From Anaerostipes amylophilus (GTDB taxonomy: Bacteria; Bacillota; Clostridia; Lachnospirales; Lachnospiraceae): DNA of 64,000 nt. Location: assembly GCF_025567365.1 (NCBI RefSeq), contig NZ_JAOQJG010000004.1:216060-280059 (forward strand). Direction: 5' to 3'. The notes beneath the pieces were generated by a model. It saw nothing but the letters and a program-made list of their open reading frames with translations. It ran no database searches and was not told where the DNA came from. The translations under genes were made by a program, and so were the position numbers. Positions 1-8,235 of the stretch are shown one piece after another (position 1 is the first letter of the stretch; every line of letters begins with the position of its first letter).

Positions 1-519
1 ATGAATGCTATGATGGAATTGTATGAGAAGAAAAGTGGTAAGAGAGTCTATCCGGCTGGGATGTTTTATTTCCATATGGATGATCCGGTTGTCAATGTGG
101 AGCATGAGAGGGAAGCGAACGACAAGATTTTGAAAGATCTTAAGATGAGTGGTGTTGTCAATGAAGATTTTCAGTTGATCGATCATATGGAACATACGGG
201 ACCAGAAGGATATCTGACATTACCGGTCAGAGCAACAAAGTCAGGATATGATAAGCGATCTTCTATTTTAAATACAACGCAGTTGTTAAATCTTGGGAAA
301 TATGTAGAGAAGAAGATGACGGATCTTGGAAATTCATTGATGCATGGTGATATTTCCATTAAACCATATGAATATGAAGGAAGAAAACCATGCGAGTATT
401 GTGAATTTAAAAATATCTGTGCTTATGAAGAAGGTGTTGATCAGGTGGAGAAGATCAAGAAAATATCACTAGAGGAGGGAAAACATGCCTTGGACGAAAC
501 AACAGCAGAAAGTCATTGA
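1..519 (+). CDS. addB: AddB (RexB) helicase-nuclease subunit, C-terminal fragment
   Basis: This is the 3' end of a gene whose start lies before the window; the methionine at base 1 is only where the window opens. AddB pairs with AddA in the cytoplasmic ATP-dependent helicase-nuclease that resects double-strand breaks for RecA. The visible part belongs to the C-terminal nuclease domain. It carries the three clustered cysteines C131, C134 and C140 (fragment numbering, CX2CX5C) that in the AddB family complete a [4Fe-4S] cluster with a distant upstream cysteine. The last 35 bases overlap addA in another frame, typical of translational coupling. The fragment is too short for full-length checks, but neighbour and motif agree. 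Confidence 0.88.
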   Translation: MNAMMELYEKKSGKRVYPAGMFYFHMDDPVVNVEHEREANDKILKDLKMSGVVNEDFQLIDHMEHTGPEGYLTLPVRATKSGYDKRSSILNTTQLLNLGKYVEKKMTDLGNSLMHGDISIKPYEYEGRKPCEYCEFKNICAYEEGVDQVEKIKKISLEEGKHALDETTAESH

Positions 520-3500
520 TCAAAGAGATGCCGACATTTTAGTATCTGCTGCAGCAGGTTCCGGAAAGACGGCAGTCTTGGTAGAACGTATCATACAAAA
601 GATCACAGATGACAAGCATCCGATCGATGTAGATCATCTGCTAGTCGTTACATTTACAAAAGCGGCAGCAGGAGAGATGAAAGAAAGGATCATGGCAGCA
701 CTTGATGAGAAAGTAAGAGAGTTTCCGGGGAATCAGCATTTTGTGAAACAGCTTTCTCTGATCCATAAAGCACAGATTACAACGATCCATAGTTTTTGTA
801 TGAATTTAATCCGTGATTATTTTTATGTGCTTGGCATTGATCCAAGCACAGCACCGGGGGATGAAGGAAGATTATCAGCAATCCGTCAGGAAGTGTTGGA
901 TGACTTGTTAGAAGAGGCTTATGAGAAGAAAGAAGAAGATTTTATTAATCTTATTGAATCTTATTCTCCGGGTAAAAATGATAATATCATCAGCGAATAT
1001 ATCTTAAAATTATATCAAAATGCACGAAGTCATAGAGAGCCTTTTAAATGGCTTGATCAGGCAGAAGAAAACATATCTGTTGAGACATTAGAACAATTTG
1101 AACAGGCACCATTTATGAAGATCATTTTGAGGGATGCAAGGATTTCAATTGATGGTGCGTTAAACCTGATAAAAGAAGCTTTAGAATTGTCACTTTCATC
1201 GGGAGGACCATATTTTTATGAGAAAACATTCCGAAAAGATCTGGAAATCGTAACAAAGATCAGTGAGGCACAGACATTTTCAAAGTTGTGTGAAGTTTTT
1301 GTAAAGATTGAAAAGCCAAGACTTTCCGGGCGTAAGAAGAAAACAGATGAGATTGATGAAATGCTGCAGGAACAGTGTAAATTGTTAAGAGCACAGGCGT
1401 ATGGTCTGCTCGATGATTTAAAGGCTGCATATTTTTATGAGAATGAGTCAGAGATTTTTCATGAATTAAAGAGGATCAAAAGTCCAATCAGGGGCCTAAT
1501 ACATCTGACAAGAGAATTTATGATGCGTTATGATGAGAAAAAGAAGAACGAAAATATCATGGACTTTGATGATATGGAACATTTTGCATTGGATCTTTTG
1601 ATCGATCATTATGATGAGCAAGGTAATCCGGTACCAAGCAAGATCGCAAAAGAAAAATCAGACGGATACGAAGAGATTTATATTGATGAGTATCAGGACA
1701 GTAACTATATTCAGGATGCGATCTTACGAAGTGTTTCAAAAGAAGCAGAGGGTGGACATAACATGTTTATGGTAGGAGATGTCAAACAGAGTATTTACAG
1801 TTTCCGCCTGGCAAGGCCGGAGTTGTTCCTTGAGAAATATCATGGATATCAGCAAAAGGGAGAAGAATATCAATTGATCGAACTGCGAAACAACTTTCGA
1901 AGCCGCAGTGAAGTTCTTACCTTTGTTAATGATGTATTTTACCAGATCATGCATGAAGATCTTGGAAACATTGAATATACGAAAAATGTTGCTCTTGTTC
2001 CAACGATGGAGTTTGAACAAGGATGTGATGCCCAAACAGAGATCTTACTTTTAGAATCAAAGGAAGTAAAGAATTCAGAGGAAGATGCCGTTGTTTTGGA
2101 AGCAAGAATGATCGCATCAAGGATTCACGAGATGGTAAATGGAGAAAAACCGATGATGGTTACAGGAAAAGATGAAGAAGGCAATACCATTTTAAGAAAA
2201 GCAAGATATAGTGATATAGTGATCTTGCTTCGATCTATGAAAGGGAATGCTGAAGTGATTCAGAAAGAATTGATGGATGCAGGCATTCCTGCATTTGCGA
2301 ATAGCCAGAAAGGATATTTTGATACTGTGGAGATCCGGACACTGCTAAGTCTGCTTTCTGTCGTTGATAATATTTATCTGGACATTGATCTTGCAGCGGT
2401 CTTAAGATCGCCAATGATCGGAATGTCAGAGGAAGAACTTGGACGATTGAAAGTTGATGGTGGGAAAAATTCACTTTATGAATGTCTTTGTGAAACAAAA
2501 GAGAGCATAAAAGGTTCTAAGAAAGCATTACAACTTCTTGAACTTTTAAGGGATGCCAAAACATATCTGTCATTAACACAGCTGATCTGGCTCGCACTAG
2601 AAAAGACCGGATATTATTATTATGCAGGTGCAATGCCACAGGGAAAGAAGCGACAGGGAAATATTTTGATGCTTATTGAACAGGCAAAAACGTTTGAAAG
2701 CAGTCAGATCAAAGGATTATTCCATTTTGTGCGATTTATGGAACAGTGCAAGGAGTATGATATGGATTATGGTGAGGCAAATACCATGAGTGAGGATCAG
2801 GATCTTGTGCGTATTTCAAGTATTCATAAGAGTAAGGGATTGGAATATCCAATCGTATTTGTCTCAAAGATTCATCAGAAATTTAATTTAAGAGATGCAA
2901 ATGGAAGTATGATCTTCCATGGAGATTATTTTATCGGGGCAGATCATATTGACCCAATTCGAAGGACAAAAAAGAAAACGATCTTAAAAAATCTGATCAG
3001 AAACCAGATGAATCAGGAATCTTTAGGGGAAGAATTAAGAGTCCTTTATGTTGCGATGACAAGAGCAAAGGAAAAACTGATCCTTACAGGAATAAAGACA
3101 GATGATATTATGTGGCATGACCAAGAAGATGTCACAGCGATTAATCTTTTGAATGGAAGATGCTATTTTGACTGGATCAAGAAAGCACTTCCAAAGGTTC
3201 CTAAAGAAGACTACAGATTGAAGATATATACACTTGAAGATCTTTTGTGGCAGCAGGAAGGAAATGAACTTCTGCATGAGATGAACCGACAGATTTTTTA
3301 TGAACGTCTGAAGGATCAGATTCCAAAAGATAAAGTAAAAGAAATGAAAGACAAATTTGATTATCATTATCGCAATGAGACAGAGACAAAAGGACGTTTA
3401 AAATATTCTGTATCTGAGATCAAACGTATGAGTCAGGCAGCGGATAAGCAAGAACGGCTGTATACATCCGTTCATCAGGAAAAGGAAAAAAGGGTTCCTG

Positions 3501-4051
3501 CATTTATCAAGAAGAATGAAAAGATTTCAGCGACATCTAAAGGTACCGTGATTCATAAGGTGCTTGAACTACTCAATTTTTCCAAAGATCACACGATGAA
3601 AAGTTTAAATGAAGATATCAAAGAATGGATCGATCAGGGAAAATTAAAAAAAGAATATGATAAAGTGATCTATCGAAAAGAAATTCTTGCACTTACAAAC
3701 TCACAGCTTGGAAAACGTATGAAAACAGCAGATCAGAAAAAAAGATTGTATAAAGAACGTCAATTTGTAACAGGAATACCATTTTCAGATATGAACCAAG
3801 AGGCAAAAACAGACGACTTTGTTGTTGTTCAGGGTATCATTGATGCGTATTTTGAGGAAACAGACGGGATTGTGCTGGTAGATTACAAGACAGACAGAGT
3901 TAACGAAGGAGAAGAACATATTCTGATCAATCGATACCATGCGCAGATGGAATCTTATAAACAGGCATTAGAGAAGATCACAGGGAAAAATGTAAAAGAA
4001 ATCTATATTTATTCTGTGACATTACAAAAAACGATCACAGTTCATGTATGA
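485..4051 (+). CDS. addA: AddA (RexA) ATP-dependent helicase/nuclease subunit
   Basis: UvrD-like superfamily 1 DNA helicase with a C-terminal nuclease; it works with AddB in recombinational repair of double-strand breaks. At 1188 residues it is of normal length. Walker A is AAAGSGKT (residues 22-29), Walker B is DEYQDS (near 401), followed by GDVKQSIYSFR, the helicase motif around RISSIHKSKGLEYP, and LYVAMTRAKEKL near 852. The nuclease motif DYKTDR lies near 1133. The start is supported by GAGGAGG about 7 bases upstream, inside the addB end. A perfect 15-bp inverted repeat begins three bases after the stop codon. Confidence 0.96.
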   Translation: MPWTKQQQKVIDQRDADILVSAAAGSGKTAVLVERIIQKITDDKHPIDVDHLLVVTFTKAAAGEMKERIMAALDEKVREFPGNQHFVKQLSLIHKAQITTIHSFCMNLIRDYFYVLGIDPSTAPGDEGRLSAIRQEVLDDLLEEAYEKKEEDFINLIESYSPGKNDNIISEYILKLYQNARSHREPFKWLDQAEENISVETLEQFEQAPFMKIILRDARISIDGALNLIKEALELSLSSGGPYFYEKTFRKDLEIVTKISEAQTFSKLCEVFVKIEKPRLSGRKKKTDEIDEMLQEQCKLLRAQAYGLLDDLKAAYFYENESEIFHELKRIKSPIRGLIHLTREFMMRYDEKKKNENIMDFDDMEHFALDLLIDHYDEQGNPVPSKIAKEKSDGYEEIYIDEYQDSNYIQDAILRSVSKEAEGGHNMFMVGDVKQSIYSFRLARPELFLEKYHGYQQKGEEYQLIELRNNFRSRSEVLTFVNDVFYQIMHEDLGNIEYTKNVALVPTMEFEQGCDAQTEILLLESKEVKNSEEDAVVLEARMIASRIHEMVNGEKPMMVTGKDEEGNTILRKARYSDIVILLRSMKGNAEVIQKELMDAGIPAFANSQKGYFDTVEIRTLLSLLSVVDNIYLDIDLAAVLRSPMIGMSEEELGRLKVDGGKNSLYECLCETKESIKGSKKALQLLELLRDAKTYLSLTQLIWLALEKTGYYYYAGAMPQGKKRQGNILMLIEQAKTFESSQIKGLFHFVRFMEQCKEYDMDYGEANTMSEDQDLVRISSIHKSKGLEYPIVFVSKIHQKFNLRDANGSMIFHGDYFIGADHIDPIRRTKKKTILKNLIRNQMNQESLGEELRVLYVAMTRAKEKLILTGIKTDDIMWHDQEDVTAINLLNGRCYFDWIKKALPKVPKEDYRLKIYTLEDLLWQQEGNELLHEMNRQIFYERLKDQIPKDKVKEMKDKFDYHYRNETETKGRLKYSVSEIKRMSQAADKQERLYTSVHQEKEKRVPAFIKKNEKISATSKGTVIHKVLELLNFSKDHTMKSLNEDIKEWIDQGKLKKEYDKVIYRKEILALTNSQLGKRMKTADQKKRLYKERQFVTGIPFSDMNQEAKTDDFVVVQGIIDAYFEETDGIVLVDYKTDRVNEGEEHILINRYHAQMESYKQALEKITGKNVKEIYIYSVTLQKTITVHV

Positions 4052-4053
4052 AA

Positions 4054-4096
4054 TTTCTGATTTGTCATACGCTAAGAATAAATGACAAATCAGAAA
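4054..4096 (+). repeat. Perfect 15-bp inverted repeat between addA and the SASP gene
   Basis: The left arm 4054-4068 (TTTCTGATTTGTCAT) and right arm 4082-4096 (ATGACAAATCAGAAA) are exact reverse complements around a 13-base loop. No T-run follows on the plus strand, so it is not a textbook terminator. The right arm runs directly into the GGAAG ribosome site of the SASP gene, so the folded RNA would crowd that site. It could be an addA 3' end, a translation-control hairpin or a protein-binding palindrome. Confidence 0.7.
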
Positions 4097-4105
4097 GGAA
4101 GAAAC

Positions 4106-4312
4106 ATGATGCCAAAGGAAAAAGATTTTATTGAAAAGACATTGGAAGAAATGAATGAAATAGAGCGGTTAAAATATGAGACTGCCGTAGAACTTGGTTT
4201 GTTTGACAAGCTAAAGAAAAGTGGATGGAAGTCATTGTCAGCAAGTGAGACAGGGAGACTTGGCGGGGTCATGAATCGTAAGATAAGACAAAGAAACCAG
4301 AAAGAGAAATGA
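4106..4312 (+). CDS. Small acid-soluble spore protein, alpha/beta type
   Basis: A 68-residue protein resembling alpha/beta-type SASPs, which coat DNA in the dormant spore and are degraded at germination by the GPR protease. The conserved block LKYETAVELGL (helix 1 with the YET-A-VE cleavage-like site) is followed by the second block GWKSLSASETGRLGGVMNRK, including the family's G-x-GG turn. An upstream ATG at 4082 lies inside the hairpin and has no ribosome site; AGAAAGGAAG (4092-4101) favours 4106 or 4109. The sequence is more divergent than the major SASPs of Bacillus, as is usual for minor clostridial ones. Sigma-G, the usual activator of ssp genes, is encoded about 9 kb downstream. Confidence 0.82.
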   Translation: MMPKEKDFIEKTLEEMNEIERLKYETAVELGLFDKLKKSGWKSLSASETGRLGGVMNRKIRQRNQKEK

Positions 4313-4337
4313 AATTAAGATACGAAGGGAAGTTAAA

Positions 4338-4895
4338 ATGAGCAAGTCATGTTTTATAGCAGTAACAAACAGAAGTTTATGTAAACGTCCATTTTTTGAT
4401 GTGATGGAAGATCTCTCAAAAAAAGACATTAAAACAATTGTTTTAAGAGAGAAAGATTTAAAAGAAGAAGACTATTATGAGATTGCAAAGAAATGCCAGG
4501 AGATTTGTGAAAATCACAGTGCTTCGCTTACAATTCATAATTTTGTCAATGTTGCAAGAAAACTTGGAATCAAAAAGATTCATCTTTCATATCCTGTATT
4601 CTTAAAAGAGGCAGGAAATTTGACGGATTTTGAATCCGTCAGTACATCAATCCATAAACCAGAGGAAGCATTGAAAGCACAGGAGCTTGGGGCAGATTTT
4701 GTGTTCGCGGGACATGTGTTTGCTACAGATTGCAAGAAAGGTTTGCCACCAAGAGGACTTGATTTTTTAAGAGATGTTGTAGGAGCAGTTGATATTCCGG
4801 TTTATGGAATTGGAGGGATCAATGAAAAAAATATCGAGCAGATCATGGAATGCGGGGCAGCAGGTGGCTGTATGATGTCTGGATTTATGAAATAG
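4338..4895 (+). CDS. tenI: TenI-like protein (thiamine-phosphate synthase/thiazole tautomerase family)
   Basis: A 185-residue TIM-barrel protein of the ThiE/TenI family. ThiE joins the thiazole and pyrimidine halves of thiamine; TenI only isomerises the thiazole phosphate. The blocks VLREKDL, STSIHKPEEA, GHVFATDCKKGLPPRGL and YGIGGI are visible. From memory, the GHVF-TDCKKGL-RG string matches Bacillus TenI better than ThiE, and the protein is about 25 residues shorter than a usual ThiE, so I favour TenI. The ThiE-type N-D-R pyrimidine-binding stretch is replaced by IHNFVNVA. No other thiamine gene is nearby. The start is supported by GAAGGGAAG upstream. Confidence 0.72.
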   Translation: MSKSCFIAVTNRSLCKRPFFDVMEDLSKKDIKTIVLREKDLKEEDYYEIAKKCQEICENHSASLTIHNFVNVARKLGIKKIHLSYPVFLKEAGNLTDFESVSTSIHKPEEALKAQELGADFVFAGHVFATDCKKGLPPRGLDFLRDVVGAVDIPVYGIGGINEKNIEQIMECGAAGGCMMSGFMK

Positions 4896-4932
4896 TTTTG
4901 TGTTAGGATTTTGTTCAGTATCGAACAAAAAA

Positions 4933-4961
4933 TTGAAATTGGAATTTATTTATGCTAAGAT
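4933..4961 (+). promoter_or_regulatory. Sigma-A-type promoter of the cardiolipin synthase gene
   Basis: TTGAAA (4933-4938), 17-base spacer, then TAAGAT (4956-4961) preceded by TGC, an extended -10. Just upstream is a small hairpin, TTTTGTTC (4909-4916) with GAACAAAA (4923-4930), which may end the tenI transcript or bind a regulator. Confidence 0.6.
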
Positions 4962-4998
4962 GAGAAGAAGTAGCTTTTGAAGAAGGTAAGGACATAAG

Positions 4999-6561
4999 AT
5001 GAAGATAACAAAGTATTTGACAAAACCAATTTCAAAAATTCTCAAATTTTTATTACGCAGACTGGTGTTTGTTACAGTTGCGATTATTTTACAGCTTATC
5101 TGGATGACCTATTTGTTTATTGTGATCGGAGAATATTCCAAAATAATTGAATGGATTTTCCGTATTTTCAGCATTTTTGTGGTGATCTATATTGCAAATA
5201 AAGATGATAATCCGGCATATAAACTTGCATGGACGATACCAATTTTGCTTTTTCCGATCTTCGGAGGATTTTTATATCTTGTCCTTGGAGATAAACAGCC
5301 AGCGAAGAAACTACGTTTGAAACTGGAGAAATCTATTCATGATACGGAATTTTTGCTAGGGCAGGATTATGGAGTTATGGAACATCTGGAACAGGAAGAT
5401 TATCAGGTGGCAGGCCAGGCAAAATATATTGATCAGTATGGTGGGTATCCAATTTATGAGAATTCGGATGCAAAGTATTATCCGTCTGGGGAAGAGATGT
5501 TCGATGAATTGATTGAAGACCTTAAGAAGGCAGAACATTATATTTTTATGGAATTTTTTATTGTTTCCAAAGGCTATATGTGGGATACGATCTTAGAAGT
5601 TTTAAAAGAACGTGTCAATGATGGGGTTGAAGTACGTTTTATGTATGATGACGTAGGATGTGTGGACCTTCTTCCTTACAAATATTATAAAGAACTTGAA
5701 CGTTTCGGAATCATAGCTATGGCATTTAATCCGATCAAGCCATTTGTATCAACAGCATGGAATAACAGAGACCACCGAAAAGTTGTTGTGATCGATGGAC
5801 ACACAGCCTATACAGGAGGCCTTAATTTAGCAGATGAATATATTAATAAGATCGAGCGATTTGGATATTGGAAAGATGCAGGACTTAAGGTAACCGGAGA
5901 TGCAGTCTGGAATTTTACGGTCATGTTTTTACAGGTATGGAATGCAATTCGTAAGACAGATGAAGGCTATGGTGCATTTTTGCCACATAAGCATTATGAA
6001 GAAGCATTTCAGGGAAAAGGATTTATTCAGCCATATGCAGATAATCCATTAGATCATGAGATCGTTGGAGAGAATGTGTATTTAAATATCATCAATACAG
6101 CGAACAAATATGTTTATATCTATACGCCATATCTGATCATTGATAATGAGATGATCACAGCACTTTGTCTGGCAGCGAAACGAGGAGTAGATATAAAGAT
6201 CGTGACTCCTGGAATTCCAGACAAGAAAATGGTATTCTGGTTAACACAGTCTTATTACAGACAATTAGTAGAGGCAGGAATTCATATCTATGAATATACG
6301 CCTGGATTTATTCATGCAAAATGTTTTGCAAGTGATGATAAAGTGGCAACCGTTGGAACGATCAATATGGACTATCGAAGTTTATATCTGCATTTTGAGA
6401 ATGGCGTCTTTATGTATAACAACGATGCAGTGATGCAGGTAAAACATGATATGGAGAAAACATTTGAGATCAGCCAGAGGATCACAAAGGAGATGTGTCA
6501 GGGAAGTTTAAAAAAGACATTGGCACAAAGTGTGTTGAGATTACTGGCCCCATTATTATAA
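4999..6561 (+). CDS. cls: Cardiolipin synthase (phospholipase D family)
   Basis: A 520-residue membrane enzyme that condenses two phosphatidylglycerol molecules into cardiolipin. Hydrophobic segments at about residues 14-36, 43-62 and 72-94 form the N-terminal anchor. Two phospholipase-D HKD motifs follow: HRKVVVIDG with downstream GGLNLADEY near 258, and HAKCFASDDKVATVGTINMD near 438. Length and order fit bacterial Cls. A promoter lies about 40 bases upstream. The next gene begins 9 bases after the stop codon, so both are probably cotranscribed. pgsA, which makes its substrate precursor, is elsewhere in this window (48.0 kb). Confidence 0.95.
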   Translation: MKITKYLTKPISKILKFLLRRLVFVTVAIILQLIWMTYLFIVIGEYSKIIEWIFRIFSIFVVIYIANKDDNPAYKLAWTIPILLFPIFGGFLYLVLGDKQPAKKLRLKLEKSIHDTEFLLGQDYGVMEHLEQEDYQVAGQAKYIDQYGGYPIYENSDAKYYPSGEEMFDELIEDLKKAEHYIFMEFFIVSKGYMWDTILEVLKERVNDGVEVRFMYDDVGCVDLLPYKYYKELERFGIIAMAFNPIKPFVSTAWNNRDHRKVVVIDGHTAYTGGLNLADEYINKIERFGYWKDAGLKVTGDAVWNFTVMFLQVWNAIRKTDEGYGAFLPHKHYEEAFQGKGFIQPYADNPLDHEIVGENVYLNIINTANKYVYIYTPYLIIDNEMITALCLAAKRGVDIKIVTPGIPDKKMVFWLTQSYYRQLVEAGIHIYEYTPGFIHAKCFASDDKVATVGTINMDYRSLYLHFENGVFMYNNDAVMQVKHDMEKTFEISQRITKEMCQGSLKKTLAQSVLRLLAPLL

Positions 6562-6570
6562 GAGGATGAG

Positions 6571-7305
6571 ATGGAAAGTTACAAAGATTTTGCAAGGGTG
6601 TATGATGAATTTATGGATCAGACACCATATGATGAATGGCTTTTAAACATTTTAAATGTTTTTAAAGAATATAAGATAAAAAAAGCTGCACAAGTATTAG
6701 ATCTTGGGTGCGGAACAGGAAAAATGTCACGAAGACTTGCCAGAGAAGGATATCAGGTAACAGCTGTTGATAACTCTATGGATATGCTGGAGATCGCAGC
6801 GAGTGAAGAAGATGATCATATTTTGTATGTATTACAGGATATGGTATCTTTAGAACTTCCACAACAGGTTGATGCAGCAGTAAGTATTTGTGACTGTATG
6901 AATTATATTCTTGAGGAAGATGATCTAAAAGAAGCATTTAGAAGGGTTAAGAGATTTTTAAAAGAAGATGGTGTGTTTATATTTGATATGAACAGTCATT
7001 ACAAATACAAAGAAATTCTTGCATGCAATACATTTGCGGAAGACCGTGAAGATGCAAGTTTTATCTGGGATAATTTCTATGATGAAGAAGATAGGATCAA
7101 TGAATATCAGCTGAGTCTGTTTATTCAGAATGAGGAAGGTACATATAATAAGTACGAAGAATTACATTTGCAAAAGGCTTATGAGGAAGGGGAGATTACG
7201 AGACTTCTTCATGAAGCAGGATTTTCAACTATTCGAGTTCTGGATGCAGAAACGATGGGTGAGGTAAAAGAAGATACACAACGATTATATTTTATTGCAA
7301 ACTGA
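6571..7305 (+). CDS. Class I SAM-dependent methyltransferase
   Basis: A 244-residue cytoplasmic methyltransferase of unknown substrate. The SAM-binding motif VLDLGCGTGKMS (near residues 43-54) is followed by the acidic loop VTAVDNSMDML and the post-II region DAAVSICDCMNYI. It sits between cls and hslO on the same strand with gaps of 9 and 11 bases, so it is likely the middle gene of an operon. Genes of this type are often seen beside hslO in Lachnospiraceae, but nothing in the sequence tells whether the target is a small molecule, RNA or protein. Confidence 0.85.
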   Translation: MESYKDFARVYDEFMDQTPYDEWLLNILNVFKEYKIKKAAQVLDLGCGTGKMSRRLAREGYQVTAVDNSMDMLEIAASEEDDHILYVLQDMVSLELPQQVDAAVSICDCMNYILEEDDLKEAFRRVKRFLKEDGVFIFDMNSHYKYKEILACNTFAEDREDASFIWDNFYDEEDRINEYQLSLFIQNEEGTYNKYEELHLQKAYEEGEITRLLHEAGFSTIRVLDAETMGEVKEDTQRLYFIAN

Positions 7306-7316
7306 AAGGGAAAAAG

Positions 7317-8198
7317 ATGAACGATTATATTATCAGAGGAACAGCAGCAAATGATCAGGTACGTTTCTTTGCTGCATACACAAAAGATGTCGTAGAAACA
7401 GCAAGACAGAAACACAATACAAGTCCGGTAGCGACAGCAGCACTTGGAAGATTATTAACAGCAGGAGCCATGATGGGAAGTATGTGCAAGAATGATAGTG
7501 ATGTGATCACATTACAGATTCAGTGCAGTGGACCAATCGGCGGCTTGACGGTTACCGCAGATTCCAAGGCAAATGTGAAGGGATATGTCAATAATCCAGG
7601 TGTCATGCTTCCACCAAGCAAAGAAGGTAAATTAGATGTTGGAAAGGCTTTAGATCTTGGTGTTTTAACAGTTATTAAAGATATCGGTTTAAAAGAGCCA
7701 TATTCTGGACAGACACATTTAGTATCTGGAGAGATTGCAGAAGATTTAACTTATTATTTTGCAGCAAGTGAACAGATCCCGACATCTGTAGCATTAGGGG
7801 TTTTAATGAACAAAGATAACACAGTTCGTCAGGCAGGCGGATTTATCATTCAGATGATGCCGTACGCCGAAGAAGAGACGATCAGTAAGCTAGAGAAGAA
7901 GATCGCAGAATTTAAGTCTGTGACTTATGCCTTAGAACATGAGCATACACCAGAGAAGATGATGGAAGATCTCTTAGGTGATATGGATATGAAGATTTAT
8001 GAGAAAGTTCCAACACAGTTTCATTGTAACTGTTCCAAAGAAAGAGTAGAAAAAGCAGTGATTTCTGTTGGAAAGGATGAGATTCAGAGTATGATCGATG
8101 ATGGAGAGCCGATTGAAGTAAACTGTCATTTCTGCAATACACATTATCATTACAGCGTTGACGACTTAAAGAGAATGTTAGAAGAGGCAACACATTAA
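7317..8198 (+). CDS. hslO: Hsp33 redox-regulated molecular chaperone
   Basis: A 293-residue cytoplasmic holdase that becomes active when oxidised. The C-terminal redox switch is complete: CNC near residues 236-238 and CHFC near 268-271 (CXC...CXXC), the four zinc ligands that form disulphides under oxidative stress. The N-terminal core DYIIRGTAANDQVRFFAA is typical of the family. The gene lies 11 bases after the methyltransferase and probably shares its transcript. For a strict anaerobe this is a plausible oxygen or hypochlorite defence. Confidence 0.96.
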   Translation: MNDYIIRGTAANDQVRFFAAYTKDVVETARQKHNTSPVATAALGRLLTAGAMMGSMCKNDSDVITLQIQCSGPIGGLTVTADSKANVKGYVNNPGVMLPPSKEGKLDVGKALDLGVLTVIKDIGLKEPYSGQTHLVSGEIAEDLTYYFAASEQIPTSVALGVLMNKDNTVRQAGGFIIQMMPYAEEETISKLEKKIAEFKSVTYALEHEHTPEKMMEDLLGDMDMKIYEKVPTQFHCNCSKERVEKAVISVGKDEIQSMIDDGEPIEVNCHFCNTHYHYSVDDLKRMLEEATH

Positions 8199-8235
8199 TT
8201 GTCGCAAGGGAATCGCAGAGATTCAGAAGGAGAGG

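Noticed and set aside
4046..4074. Sigma-G promoter of the SASP gene
   Set aside because: GTATG is a good -35 but the -10 at 17 bases (TACGCTA) matches CATNNTA poorly, and the site overlaps the inverted repeat.
7912..8193. 93-codon minus-strand frame within hslO
   Set aside because: It is fully inside the conserved hslO gene, including the zinc-site codons, and has no independent support.
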